NCBI GenBank assembly: GCA_900708905.1
Contig: CAADRB010000025.1
Span: forward strand, 1,513,061 to 1,577,060
From: Hymenolepis diminuta
Lineage: Eukaryota; Platyhelminthes; Cestoda; Cyclophyllidea; Hymenolepididae
Direction of reading: 5' to 3'
DNA: 64,000 nucleotides
The notes beneath the pieces were generated by a model. It was not told where the DNA came from. It saw only the letters and a list, made by a program, of their open reading frames with translations, and ran no database searches. The position numbers and the translations under genes are program-made. This document shows positions 1 through 11,230 of this stretch, one piece after another (within the stretch, counting starts at the first letter, position 1; each line of letters starts with the position of its first letter).

Positions 1-245
1 GATTGTTGGCTCTGCTAGATTACTATCCGAACTCCTAGTTGGTTACGTTATAGCAAATTCGTTCGAATAAAAGGAAATTAAAAGGTGGAAAATGAAGAAT
101 CTTACATATAAGAATTATTTTGGGGAAAATATTATTTTCTTATATGTAACAGTAATTGGCTTCTGCGTTAAGTTGCTATATTACCAAGTTTTTTAGATTA
201 TTGGTTCAGCGAGATTACCACCGGGACTTCTAGTTTGTTACATTT
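1..245 (+). repeat. Imperfect direct repeat, period about 195 bp
   Basis: The first 50 bases, starting GATTGTTGGCTC, recur in degenerate form from about 199, starting GATTATTGGTTC. Both continue through an AGATTAC block and a CTAGTT(G/T)GTTAC block. It may be the edge of an older tandem or mobile repeat that extends left of the window. Confidence 0.45.
55..150 (+). repeat. Dispersed repeat B, copy 1
   Basis: Shares with 490-600 and 27000-27112 the ordered blocks CGAATAAAAGG, ATTAAAAGG(T/C)GG and a closing TTTTCTTATA. All three copies are on the + strand. No coding content; the family is not recognised. Confidence 0.5.
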
Positions 246-489
246 TAACACAAGGTATAAAATGAATATAATATTTAATAATCAGCTAATTAATAAGTGT
301 ATATACCTTTTATGTTGTTATGATCTGCTCTCTCATCTCTTAGATTCTCAAAGAAATTGCTTCAGTTACAACCACGATCCGATAACACCACAATAAAAAA
401 TGACTCAAACTATCATATTAAAATAAGATGCATGTCTTCGTATCAAGAGGTTAACTTACATTATGCATCATTTACAATGGTAATATAAA

Positions 490-600
490 TAAATTCATTC
501 GAATAAAAGGGAATTAAAGAAAACCGGGATTAAAAGGTGGGCAATGCAAAAATTACTTCCCGGAATATGTTGTTTTCTTATACAAGGCACATACAGTTAT
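490..600 (+). repeat. Dispersed repeat B, copy 2
   Basis: Same block order as copy 1, with an insertion of about 12 bases between the first two blocks that copy 3 shares. Copies 2 and 3 are therefore closer to each other than to copy 1. Confidence 0.5.
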
Positions 601-1277
601 TTAACTCAAATACGAGTAGAGATTAGTAAAAAAGGTCCTTTTGATACAATAACTTGATGAATTATAGTTGAAATGTTAAAATTTGCCATTTTCTCGATAA
701 AATCAGTAAGTTACAGTAAATTAAATCAGACCGATGAGCGATTGGTAGCGAATGAAAAGTGTTGACAAAATATCTACTTTCCGTATGAATTTCAGATTCG
801 TAACGCATTGAATTAAGCACGCCTCATTTCAAAAGTGACGACACAATTTCCTTTACATTCGATACCATAATAATTGCATATAGGTCTTGTAGAAACTGTT
901 TTAGTGGATCATCTGGTAATAATACTTAATGTTAAATTAAAACGTCTGAAAGTGTCTGATGTCTGACCTGGGTATCGTATAACTAACGTAATTTATTAAA
1001 CAACAACAACAACAACAAATTTTCTTGAAACTTTCGATTAAATTGATTCAGTTTATAAAGGTGGAAAGAATAATTCTTTAGGCCTCATGAATTACTGGAG
1101 TTTTAAAAATTTAATTAAGATTAATTTGTGGTTTATTTTTTCCATTTCTGTAAAAACGTTGGAAGGGTCTATCGGAGCCACATCGACCGAATAGATGGAA
1201 TAAGTCAAGTCACTCATGTTGCCTGATCAATTCGGAGGTGGCAGGCAAGCTACCCCCAATTTATTAATTAGTAAATT

Positions 1278-1490
1278 AGGTTTGTATACAAAAAATTTCT
1301 TCCTTAGACGTCAGTCGTATCTCGTCGTCGGTGTCTCGGCGTGATTATCGACACCTGTTTAGGTATCTATGTGCAAACACACAAACGCACAACGGGCCGC
1401 CTATGGGCACTATGGTGGAGATCTTATCGCCACAAGTCAATCATTTCTAATCGCCAGGTACTGATAGACATCTACTGGCTATAGCAAAGA
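1278..1490 (+). repeat. Dispersed repeat A, copy 1 (about 210 bp)
   Basis: Aligns along its whole length with 26617-26815 on the same strand. Shared blocks include AGGTTTGTATAC at the left edge, TGTCTCGGCGTGAT, a TATGTGCAAACAC block, GATCTTATCG and a GGTGCTGAT-like block near the right edge. More GC-rich than its surroundings and without an open frame. It could be a solo LTR or a short non-autonomous element; no target-site duplication could be fixed by eye. Confidence 0.6.
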
Positions 1491-2008
1491 TATGTGTATT
1501 TGTTTGAAAAAACTAAAAAAAATTAAATCGAGAGAGAAACATAACGAAACTGCACTATTTCTGTAAGAGAAGGAGTCAATAGGATTTTTCTTTTTCGCAG
1601 TTTTAAAAAACTTGAAATTTTTATTCGAGGAGAATTCAAAATAAAAATTAAAAAAAAAAAGACTTTAGAGGACATTTGCCCTAACACTGAATCTCATTAG
1701 TTCGGATGAAATATATCCTTTATTAGAGAACAACAATTGCTCATAATAGTGATATAAATCGCCTTTTATCAATCTCTTGACGATTTCCTACGCATGAAAT
1801 TTAAAAAATAAGTAATTTATTAAAAATTTAATTAGAAAAATTTTAGATAATTGAGAAATAAGTACTTATCAATACATTATCTTCGGCATATTTTAATGTG
1901 AAAAATATTTTTCTAAATTTAAAACGATTTGTTTTTCTATTCCTCTTTAGCGTCATAAGATGAAATGCGGATACAGAAAATTTCCTCAAGGTTGATTCTT
2001 AGCCTTAG

Positions 2009-5000
2009 ATGGTGCGAAGTAAGCTAAAGTTATTATACATTTATATTCTCGAAGTCACAAAGGATTTAGTTAGGAAACGAGCCGAACATAATGAAGGAGA
2101 AATTTGCACGCTGGAAGAACTCACCCTTCATCAACAAGATATAGAGAAGTAATGGTTAAAAAGTTGATGCATATTTCAGAATTGAATTTTTAAACAAGAA
2201 CTGCACAAAATTGAAAATATTATATCTTCAAAATAACCTGATATCCCGAATAGGTGAATAATTTCATCTAATTGACATTAATCTAGAAAATTTGAATCGA
2301 CTGAAGGAATTGGAATACTTAAACTTAGCATTAAATAATATAGAAACTATTGAAAACTTGGAGGGTAAATTTATTATTAAATGCATATTTTAGGCTGTGA
2401 ATCTTTGAGAAAGTTGGAATTAACAGTAAACTTCATCGGAGATTTAGTCAGTGTTGATAATCTTATCAACTTGGAACACTTAGAAGAATTGTAGTTATCA
2501 AATTCCCCTTAACTTTTAAAGATATTTAATAGGTAATCCATGTACAGAATATAAGGGATACCGGGAATTTGTTATCGCTACTTTGCCTCAATTAAAAGTT
2601 TGTTTAAATATATTTTTCGATGAAAAAATTTAGATTTTGGACGGTGAGGAAATAGGCAAGGCCGAACGCATAAAAGCATTTCAAAGTATTTCAACACACT
2701 ACAAGTCAATATTGGAATCTCAAAAAGCGTATTTTGAGAAACGAGTAACGAGTGATTTCCTAAATGTCATCTTCAGATTCAAGAAAAAGCCCATGCATTA
2801 GAAAGAAGAAAAGTACTCGAGCAAAAATTAAAAGAGAGTGATGGGTAATTTCAAGGCTTTAATATTTAACTCACTTATTTTTCCCCCTTTAATTATATCT
2901 TGAAGGAATATTGAAAAATTAGCTGAGGAATTTTGGCAGGAAAAAAGTCCCTTTACACCAGAATCTCGGCTTGAAACTTACGAGTTTATTAAACTCCAAA
3001 AGGAGCAGAAACCAGATGCACCAGCTAAGTCAGAGTAAGTGAAATTCTTAAACACAAAAATATTTTTTTGTGATTTTGAATTGTTTTTTGCGCTTAGAAA
3101 GTCAAAACCCAAAAGAAGAGTATTTTTCACTGAAGATGGTCGTCCCTACAACATAAATGAGCCAAAGCAAGTTTTACCTTTAAAACCTATCAAATATTAT
3201 TTTTAATTAGTTGCAAATTCCACTTATTCAAGTTTTTGCAGGATTGATAAAACTTTAATAGATGAATATTGCAGAATGCATTATTAATCACTCTACTTAA
3301 GGTCAATAAGTAGCATATAGATCTGCTACCTGTAGTAATAAAACTCTATACTGATCGTTAAATGATTACATGCTTTCATAGAGTCGACTTCAAATTGTAT
3401 GAAGAAAATACGGAATCTGGTCGGTGCTTCGTTTTGGACCTAGCAGCTTTTAAGTAAGTGTTTGGATTTTATAAAATTAATAAAATTTTATATTAGTAAG
3501 ATATTGCACCCTTCATTTTTAGAAACATGGATACCAGCTTAATAGACTGTGACGTTCAAGCAAATTATATTCGCGTAACACTAAGAAATAAGGTAATTTA
3601 CCAATTCTTTGTTCATTCAAATGAATTTCAGTGGTATTCAGACGTTCTCTTCATTTTTCGAGGTATTCCAATTGGCATTGCATGAAGAGGTTCATCCAGA
3701 TAAATCGTCTGTTCAGAGATCTCGAGTCACTGGTCGATTGCTCATTCGAATGCCTCAAGTCAAGGTGGTTTTTTTGCTTAAGATTTCATGGTTTCGCTTT
3801 CTCATATCGTCCAATGGGCCATCAGATTTGTGTTGAACACGCGTTACAAGCGAGAAAATCAATAAATTAGCTAATCTTATAAACAAAATCTAAAAATTAA
3901 AAATAATATTTCATAAGATTAGTTTTTAATAAATTACACTTTACAATTTTTTCCGAAATAATTTTAAATTAAAATAAAATTGTGCATTTTTTTGTATCGT
4001 TTTGCAGACTTCTTCAATAATTGAACCCTTTACTACAACAAAATCGAAACGCACCACTGATCTTACAAAGCAGTCAGCAGGAAAGGAAGAAGAGTAAGTC
4101 TAACTCCCCTCCTTCAAATTTCCCGTTTTCTCGAAGAAGAAGAAGAAGGTATTTTTGATTGGCCTTTTAAGACCATTAATTAGATAAAAAAGGATTAATT
4201 GAACTAACTGTAATCATGAGAGCATTACGATAATTAGAGAACATATGAAAGAGATAATTAGGAGTATTCGAACTGTTGACTTTCCTTTAGTTAGAGCACA
4301 ATTAAAAAAATACGTTGCCTTGGTCAAAAATTAGCTTAAATGCAAACTAATAATTACCATTGAAAAAGTTAGAGAACAAATGAAACGATAGGTTCAACGT
4401 GAAAACAACATTTTGAAAATAAGGACAGGGAAAGGTAAATTGTGTGGCGAAATGTCGTATAGCCATTCCTACACACAAAGATCCAGAAAGAACATGCCTT
4501 GACTAGACCATATCTTAGTATTTTGTAACAATTACAAATGTTTGAATGAACATAAACGAGATACACTTGTCGACACGGGTCATATTCAGGTCAGTGTGTC
4601 TCAAAGGCAAACAGACAATAGGGATATAGGGACCGCAGAAAGCGTTCTATTAACTTTTAGCATGAGTATCTGAAGCATGAAAGATGAAGAGGTAGAAATT
4701 CATTGGAATGAGAAACCACAGTGGTCAAAATTTTTGAGATCGAGGTGATAGAATACGAGTTTTTTAATCAAATAAACGGATGTTCCATATCTGTTCAACA
4801 TGTTTATTGGGAAAAAACTTCTTCCAGCGGACTTGAAGACTAGAATTCAAGTCATGAATTTAAATCAATAGATTTAAAAAGTTTCTTGATGTACTTCTAC
4901 TCTGAACATTTTTATCCATCTATCTTTAAAGCCATTTAGATAAATCCTAACACGTTTGGTTAAGATCACGTAGTGTTATATTGTGATTAGGAAGATAAAC

Positions 5001-5942
5001 AAGACATATTTGATTGCAAGGATTTATTATATGGTCCGATACAGATATCCACAATTGGAGCCGCTGGAAATTCCCTAGTCCGTTAAGAAAAGTTTTTCTA
5101 ACACCTGTGTTGAGTAGAGAGAAGGCCTCCTGGAGACGCTCTTACAGAAAACCTACATTTTACCATCTCTCTTGCTGACGAGAATTAATTGGGGCGGTTG
5201 GTCCCCACTACTTTATGAGCATTAACGAGCCTTGTATAGTTGAACATTGCGTCACGGGACCGGTGTCATTAGCTAATTCAATAACTAGATGTGTTTCGAT
5301 AGATCATCATTTCATAATCTCTAACTTGAGGTTGCTGTCTATCTTGAGCCGATTTAATCAGAATAATCAGTAAAGTTCTTTCAAGGGTAAATAGTTGTAA
5401 AGCTTTCAAAATTTTCTTTATTGGAGAAGAATTCATTCAATATTAAGTATTAATCAATTCGGTTGTTGTCCATCTCGGTTTGGCTTAAGTTCGTTTGGAG
5501 CTTAGTTTTGATAATCGTTGAATGTAAAATTGGAGTGGAAACCTATTTCTAATAAACAGGAACTTGAATCCTTTCTTATTTTTTTAAAATTGATTTCCTT
5601 ATTAGTTTAATGGAAGAAGAAAGCAAACATTTAAAATTGAAGAAGGTCATACGTACAAACAGGAGCTTCAAAGTGGCTATTTTGTTTAAGATTTGTAGTG
5701 AATCATATTATCGAATTTTTTTAAACATATTTTATTTTTAAAGGAGATCGAATGAGGCAAGGTCAAATCATTTAGAAGTCGGAGTCTCCAAATCCTCAGT
5801 AGATTGGCGAAATATTACTAATTCAGGTCACAGCTACGTACGACAAGATATGAAAACAAAAAATCAGTCTGCTGTTATCCGAAAGGAACGGGAAAATAGT
5901 CCCAGCTTTGTTGATAACCCCAACGTTCCTCCATTAGAATGA
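2009..5942 (+). CDS. DNAAF11: DNAAF11/LRRC6 (tilB) homologue, dynein axonemal assembly factor
   Basis: Cytoplasmic factor needed to preassemble ciliary outer and inner dynein arms; in a flatworm the likely sites are flame cells, sperm and other ciliated cells. Fifteen exons: 2009-2018, 2055-2148, 2180-2253, 2287-2364, 2394-2490, 2522-2597, 2634-2744, 2777-2844, 2906-3034, 3098-3166, 3382-3453, 3523-3592, 3663-3764, 4008-4093, 5744-5942. All phases agree and give 444 residues, close to the 466 of the human protein. Exons 2-7 encode leucine-rich repeats ([36 protein letters not shown]) and the LRR cap ([13 protein letters not shown]). A coiled-coil linker follows ([15 protein letters not shown]), then a CS-like domain ([17 protein letters not shown]) and a family-typical tail ending DNPNVPPLE. 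Intron 10 needs a GC donor. The ATG follows directly on an AG. The last intron (4094-5743) holds a SINE-like fragment. Identity is very secure; exon edges are by-eye calls. Confidence 0.93.
5055..5290 (-). repeat. SINE-like tRNA-derived repeat, degenerate copy in DNAAF11 intron 14
   Basis: Read on the minus strand it shows, in family order, a CCGGT block, AATTAATTCT, an AGAGAGATGGTAAAATGT block and GTGTTAGAAAAACTTTTC. These match the body and 3' part of the copies at 19640, 34095 and 40560. The tRNA-like head is badly eroded. Confidence 0.45.
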
Positions 5943-6129
5943 ACGTTTTAACTCATTTTTGTCGTTATTATTATATACTATATTGAATACATAAACCTGA
6001 TATTCTTATGTGATTGTCTTTTTAAAGAGAGCTGCAAAATTTGGATGGGACACACCTGAAGCGCTTCCGCATTTATTTCTTTCCTTAACCCATTATTTTC
6101 TTCGGTTCTTTGGTATTTAGATAGATTGC

Positions 6130-6135
6130 AATAAA
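6130..6135 (+). terminator. Candidate poly(A) signal of DNAAF11
   Basis: AATAAA about 190 bases after the DNAAF11 stop codon; a second AATAAA lies near 6172. Position is plausible for a short 3' UTR; cleavage site unknown. Confidence 0.4.
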
Positions 6136-6198
6136 GCACAGCCTTGTTAGTTTGTGTATATGCAATATTTCTAATAAATAATGGTTGGTTTCCGAACT

Positions 6199-6500
6199 TC
6201 AGTCTCCGAATTTCACATTTCTCTTCTTTTTCCAAGTAATAAATACATAACAATCCTTCATACTCTCAAAATCAGATCTTGGATTAGACTTCTCAATGGT
6301 ATAAGCCAGAATCTTGTTAGAAGTAGCACGCAACCCAGCTAGCCAAACAGAAGCACACGCGTCTGCACGTAGAGTTGACCAATGGGAAGCCGAACCATAG
6401 AAAGTCAGTGTGGTCGTTGAATAGTTCATGATATACACTCGGCTTCCTGCAGTTAGTTCGTCCACGCTTCCATAATAGTATTTTTGTGGTGATTATTCTG
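6199..6500 (-). pseudogene. RNase H-like fragment of a retroelement
   Basis: Minus-strand frames encode a fragment with the layout of a retroelement RNase H: YGSVDE in place of the usual DGS, then TAGSRVYIMN, STLRADAC and LAGLRATSNK. The canonical first aspartate (TDGS) is replaced by Tyr-Gly-Ser, and no reverse transcriptase frame lies beside it. Best read as a decayed non-LTR or LTR element remnant. Assignment rests on motif order only. Confidence 0.4.
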
Positions 6501-6523
6501 TGTATTTCCATACACTCATCCAA

Positions 6524-8382
6524 TCCCTGATTTCTATGTAACTTAGTTCTTTGTAAATAAAGGAAGGGTTAACCGAATACTTGTCCTTGATTACTCATGT
6601 TGGATAAGGGTGAGTAACTTTTGTCCAGGAAAAATTGCAATAACAATTTATTTTTAATTATTTTATAAAATTTGCATATTTGTTAAATTGTGCTAAATTA
6701 CAAAGTCGTTGCCTTATAGAATTTTGGAGTGAAGCCTACTATTTAGGCATTTACGTGTTACAATTCGGTTCTGACTTTTATAATTCATTATAGATCTTAT
6801 CTTCCTTCTTATAACTCCAGTTCTGGAAGGGTCATTGGAACTAAGGTGGCCAATCAGGATATTAGATTAGATGACTTAAAATTTACTTCAGTTCTCTGTG
6901 AGATAGTGGGGTATTCAGTTGTAGTTATGTGCTTGTACCTCATTTATCTAGTGTATTATTCAGGTTACAACAATTAAACTTCAGCGTACTTTCACTTCTT
7001 TATTTAGTGGGAGTCACTTAAAAGCACACTGAATCCACGGTTCAAAAAACAAATTCGCACAAATTGTTTTATCATACCTTCGAGACTCGTTTTTAGTTGC
7101 TGAATAAAGAACCCAAAGTTAAAACAAGTTAAAAGCTAATCAGATTTAAAAATGAGTTTCTTTTATTCATACGCAAATACTAATTAGGACATTTATTCAG
7201 CAGCAATTAAAAAAATAATAATAATAAGTATCAATTTAAAATAAATTTCGAAAATATTACGATCTGAGTAACTTTTGGATTCATTTTAACTAATATAAAC
7301 TAACCTATATTGATTGGTTGATCAAATCGAGTCATTTATTGGGTGCTTTCGCTTAATAATAAACAATTGTATTGATTATTTTAATGCTGATTCGTTTAAC
7401 ACAAAATGATAATTTTTTGAAGTTTTTGGCAGCTACATTTTATCAACCAACACAACTTATACCTTGTCCCCACCACACTCGCCAAAAAAGTATCAATTAA
7501 GAATTATCTGAGAGGGAGCCAAATGACTTAATCACCACCCAGAAAGGAAAAAAAGCTATCCACCATCCTTTCATGAATTTAACATTTGCGAAGTTAACAT
7601 CAGTTAAAACAGAGGTGGAAGGGGAGGCATGGGGTAGGAATCGAATCACTGTTATTCTAAGTCGTCTTATCACCACATTCGTCTTTGCTTCATTTCAAAT
7701 TCATGCTTGATTGACAGCGTCCGGAATAATCTTGATAAGAGCCCATGTGTTTTGAGAAATGAGATTCAGCCAATTTGATTGACATTAAAGGCTAATCAGG
7801 AGATTCAACCAAGTTAGAAGTCTTAATTAAGTAAAATATGCATAGGATGTTAAAAGAACCTGCATTAACCGAAGGTGTCAGTCATTAGTTTCTTTTCCTG
7901 AATTTTAAATAGTAGTTATTTAAACAAATTTTCAAGGTTGGATAAATCATCTGCAAAGACACAAGTTTATCAGTATTGTTGTAACTTATTGCCATAGGAA
8001 AATAGTTAGAACTTTGATAAAAAGAGAAATCCTATATGGACGACCTCATTGGGAAAATTTCACATCGCCAACTAAATTGATCAAAGTTGAAGTCTACAAC
8101 GCCGGCAAAGTCACAAAAGTCCCTATTATTCTCAAACATAAGTTTGAAGCAGTTGAAGCGGGCGTTGATAGTGATTCCTCCATCAACTACACAGTTTCAA
8201 AGTAAATTGGTTCATCTGATTCCTTGAACAAGACGAATTTTGAATAACGTCCCTATTCGACAGCATCCAGAATCCTGATTAGTCAACGGACTCTTGTATT
8301 CTCACCACATTTATGCGAACATATATTTGTGTTTATTATACTACTACTCAAAGAATTTTCCGGCCTTTGAATCGATGACAAA
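6524..8382. other. Intergenic AT-rich stretch, nothing recognised
   Basis: No convincing gene. One 63-codon frame at 8014-8205 (+) has no recognisable domain and no splice context. The 3' end of the gypsy remnant, including any 3' LTR, would fall near the right end, but no LTR boundary could be identified. Confidence 0.5.
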
Positions 8383-8987
8383 TTAAGAGACAGCATTAGT
8401 GACGTCTCCAGCAATTACATCTCTATTCACGACAGTGAAAATATCTCTTTTATGACTTTTCGATGGTCCATTTATCTTGTTCTTCGGTACCATTTCATGG
8501 TTAATGATTCGAACCGTTCTTGGTACCAGTAGTTCTGAAGGCGATTTACCACCCAGCATCGGATGAGAAGTTGTCCTGTAAGTCAGTGGGAAATTTCGAC
8601 TAGCTTCTTCCGTTGCTCTCTCCCCTTCTGCTATTAGTAGGGCCCTTTTCAACGTGTCGACACACCGCTCTGCTGACCATTTGATTGTGGGTGATATGGG
8701 GCATAAGAATGTGATAAACAGTTCATTGTCTGCAGTATTCTTCGAAAAGCCCATACAGAACCATGTTTCTTTGTCCAACACCATAGTTTCTGGAAAACCA
8801 TGTGTCGTGAAAATGCAGTCAAGGGCGCTGATAGTTGGTGGAGTATGAGTCCACCAATACTAAGTAGGCAATGCCATTGAGAGGACAAGCAAATTAAAAT
8901 ATTGTGTCTTCGTTGGGAACCAAGGCGTTGGTTTTTTTTACCTAGAGGGCTTAGTGCAGCATTTCGATGAAGGTGGAGTAGATCCAA
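8383..8987 (-). pseudogene. Integrase remnant of the gypsy element
   Basis: Two overlapping minus frames carry the end of the integrase core (PYHPQSNGQ, then ERCVDTLKRALL) and the region after it (TYRTTSHPMLGGKSPSELL). The shift between them falls near 8650-8720. The segment upstream of the core is broken by stops. Confidence 0.8.
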
Positions 8988-9154
8988 TAAGTCCCTTTTA
9001 ATGAACTTTCACAGTTTTTACGGATAGAGTCGGCCAAATTGCAGCACACACCCTTTTCCAGAGATACACTGGCGATGTTTGTTGATCCGCAATTAATAGC
9101 GATCATCCGTCAGCTTGTCTGAACCCAGTAGATTTCCAGTATTTAATTTTGAAA

Positions 9155-9646
9155 TCACGTGCTGTTAAAATCATTGTCCAGCTCTGAAGAAGATTCGCCG
9201 AATATTAGAATGCCTTTCTTGAATTCAAAAGTTGATGATAAAGATTTGTGGTCTATCAGAAGGGTAAAGTGAAAACCGTAGGCAAATTTGTGGACCTCTT
9301 TCACAACATGGACAATGACAAGTGTTTCTTTCTCGATTTGTTTAAAATTCTTTCCTGCTAGTGTCAGCAAACGAGTGCATAAGACATCTGATTCATCTGG
9401 GAAAATATATGAGATCACTGTTCCTACATCGTAACTCGGAGCATATGTTGCGATGACTATCGGCAATTCTGGATTATAATGAGTCAGAAGCGTATCTGAT
9501 TGAAGTATAGTTTTCAGCTTCTCAAACGCTCTTTGACAGCCAGATGACCAGGTCCAATTAATGTCTTTCTGAAGACGATGATTTAATGGTCCACAAGTTT
9601 CATGCAAGGAAGGTAGAAAATTGCAATAACAGCTAATTAATCCCAT
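9155..9646 (-). pseudogene. RNase H / RT connection remnant of the gypsy element
   Basis: Open for 163 codons. Shows the RT-RNase H connection (WSSGCQRAFEKLK) and the RNase H part typical of gypsy pol (NPELPIVIATYAPSYDVGTV, then KEVHKFAYGFHF, DHKSL). The usual DAS of the first catalytic position reads TYA, so a key aspartate is lost. Separated from the RT block upstream by a stop. Confidence 0.8.
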
Positions 9647-9661
9647 GAATGAACGAAGAGT

Positions 9662-10549
9662 TTAGATATCGGTTGGAAATGGCATGTTCAGAGTAGTTCG
9701 AATTCGTTCAGGATCGGTATGGCGACCTTCCCAGTCAAAAATGAAGCTAAGATGTTTTGTAGATTTTAAGAACTCACAGATGGAAAATATAACCGGTAAC
9801 GCGTTTAAGTGGACATTCAATTTGCTCCATGGTTTCTTTCTCTGTTCGCTATGCACTATGATATCGTCCAGATATGCAGCTGAACCCCTTAACTCATTAA
9901 TCGTATCATTTATTATGTGTTGAAAGATAGTAGAATCTATTTTCATTCTGAACGGAAGTCTAATAACTTGATATAGATCCTGGAGCGTGTTGGCGGTCAG
10001 ATATTCACGACACCCTAGTCCAACCTCGGCTTGCAGATAAGCATCTGATAAGTCCAGCTTCGCAAAACATGTGTCACCGTTGAGATTTGGAAGTATATTT
10101 TCGGCAATAGAAAAAGGATGATGGTTATCCTCAAGAGTTGCGTTCAGACCAGTGGGAAATCGGCACATAAACGAATGCTGCTGTTCTGTTTTCGCATAAC
10201 CGTAATTGGCATAGCCTATTTAGAATAGGATATCAATTCTTTCAAATCGTGGTAGTCCTTTCTCAACGCTTTGTATAGTAGAGAAAGGAACAAGGTGCTT
10301 CGGATGGAAAACTGGTTTAGCATTTTCTTTCAGGTACAGGTTTGCTTTAACTTTAGTACTTCGACCTAGCCTATCTCTGAAATCTGAGGTAAAGAGTTTC
10401 ATTATATCCCGTGCATCTTCAGCCCTTCTAATATCGGATTCGTATCTCATATCTGTTCTGTTAACAGGTTCGCTTGAATTCTTTTTGTGAATTTTGATCC
10501 GATTTCTGACCTTCTTTAAGGTAGTTTCCGATGCTGTCACCTGATTCAC
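9662..10549 (-). pseudogene. Reverse transcriptase remnant of the gypsy element
   Basis: Two frames (10220-10549 and 9662-10168) split by a break near 10.2 kb. Visible are the pre-RT segment FRDRLGRSTKVKANLY, the palm-domain segment FAKLDLSDAYLQ, LPFRMK, and the catalytic YLDD box. Both YLDD aspartates are kept, but the chain is interrupted, so no working enzyme can be made. Confidence 0.85.
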
Positions 10550-11109
10550 AGATGATTTTTTGGTAAGAAATGAGTAATCTGCTTCAACAGCTTCAGTTCA
10601 TTCAACCAATCGAGACCCAGAAGATTCAAGTCTGGTTGATTTGTTACGACCACTTTACAATAAGTTGCTGATCTCCATAACAAAATTGATAGTCAATTTC
10701 AAAGCGTCACTAGAAGCGTTCCGGTCTATATGGTTTTTCGGTTTCAGTACTGGATTGTCCAAGGTTCTCTATGTCTTATTGAGATTCAAGTGATGTCAGA
10801 GGTACGATCCTACTTGATTTTCCTATTCCTACTCATCAAGGTTACATACTTATGTCTTCATAGGTTAAAGTGACAACACTGAGAGAATTAAATGATATAG
10901 TAGACTTTCAAATAATCTTTTTTTTCTTTAAACGATTATTCGTTCCAATCCGCCATTTTGGTTCTTTATGTCCTTTCTTTCCACTGACATAACAGACGTG
11001 CTTTCTGCAAGGACAATCTCGGTAATAGTGCAGTTCACCGCACTTGTTACTATGCCTATTCTTCGAAATTCATCACCTACAAAATTTTTCACCAGTTCGG
11101 ATAAAAATC

Positions 11110-11230
11110 ATCATGATGAAACATTGTTTTCAATATAAAATGGAAGAAAACACAAAATTAAATGGTAATATCGTCAAGGTGAAAATATATAATTATCTGC
11201 GTGCTCCCATTTTCACCCTGACATAAGTAA
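11110..11230 (+). repeat. Direct repeat, left arm
   Basis: Aligns with 11825-11945 through TTTTCAATA, AATGGAA(G/T)(A/G)AAA, a CGTCAAGG/CGCCAAGG block and ATAATTAT. Arms are about 715 bp apart and diverged. They lie just upstream, on the minus strand, of the gypsy gag end. Confidence 0.45.

Larger units (their letters stand above)
1..2008. other. AT-rich region with dispersed repeats, no gene seen
   Basis: No coding frame of note on either strand. The stretch holds two copies of a dispersed repeat (55-150 and 490-600), one copy of a second repeat (1278-1490), a short direct repeat at its left end and a CAA microsatellite near 1001-1018. The last few hundred bases before 2009 would contain the promoter or trans-splice acceptor of the DNAAF11 homologue. 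Confidence 0.6.
8383..11045 (-). mobile_element. Decayed Ty3/gypsy LTR retrotransposon (gag end and pol)
   Basis: On the minus strand the parts come in gypsy order. First is a zinc-knuckle remnant at 10960-11045 (CGELHYYRDC, then GKKGHK). A protease tail follows near 10590-10650 (LNLLGLDWL), then the pre-RT segment (KANLYLKENAKPVF), reverse transcriptase (KLDLSDAYLQ, YLDDIIVH), RNase H and integrase (PYHPQSNGQ). Stop codons and frame breaks separate the blocks, so the element cannot be active. The order with integrase last is diagnostic of Ty3/gypsy rather than Ty1/copia. LTRs were not identified with confidence; see the direct repeats at 11.1 and 11.8 kb. Confidence 0.85.

Noticed and set aside
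3609..3870. Two overlapping 75-79 codon + frames
   Set aside because: They are out-of-frame or extended readings of DNAAF11 exon 13 (3663-3764) and its flanking introns.
4360..4570. Possible repeat shared with 37010-37140
   Set aside because: Only short blocks around ACAATTACAA(A/T)TGTTT agree; too weak to call a repeat by eye.
8383..11045. Idea that the RT element is an endogenous retrovirus
   Set aside because: No envelope frame is seen, and the pol order and motifs are those of a plain Ty3/gypsy retrotransposon.
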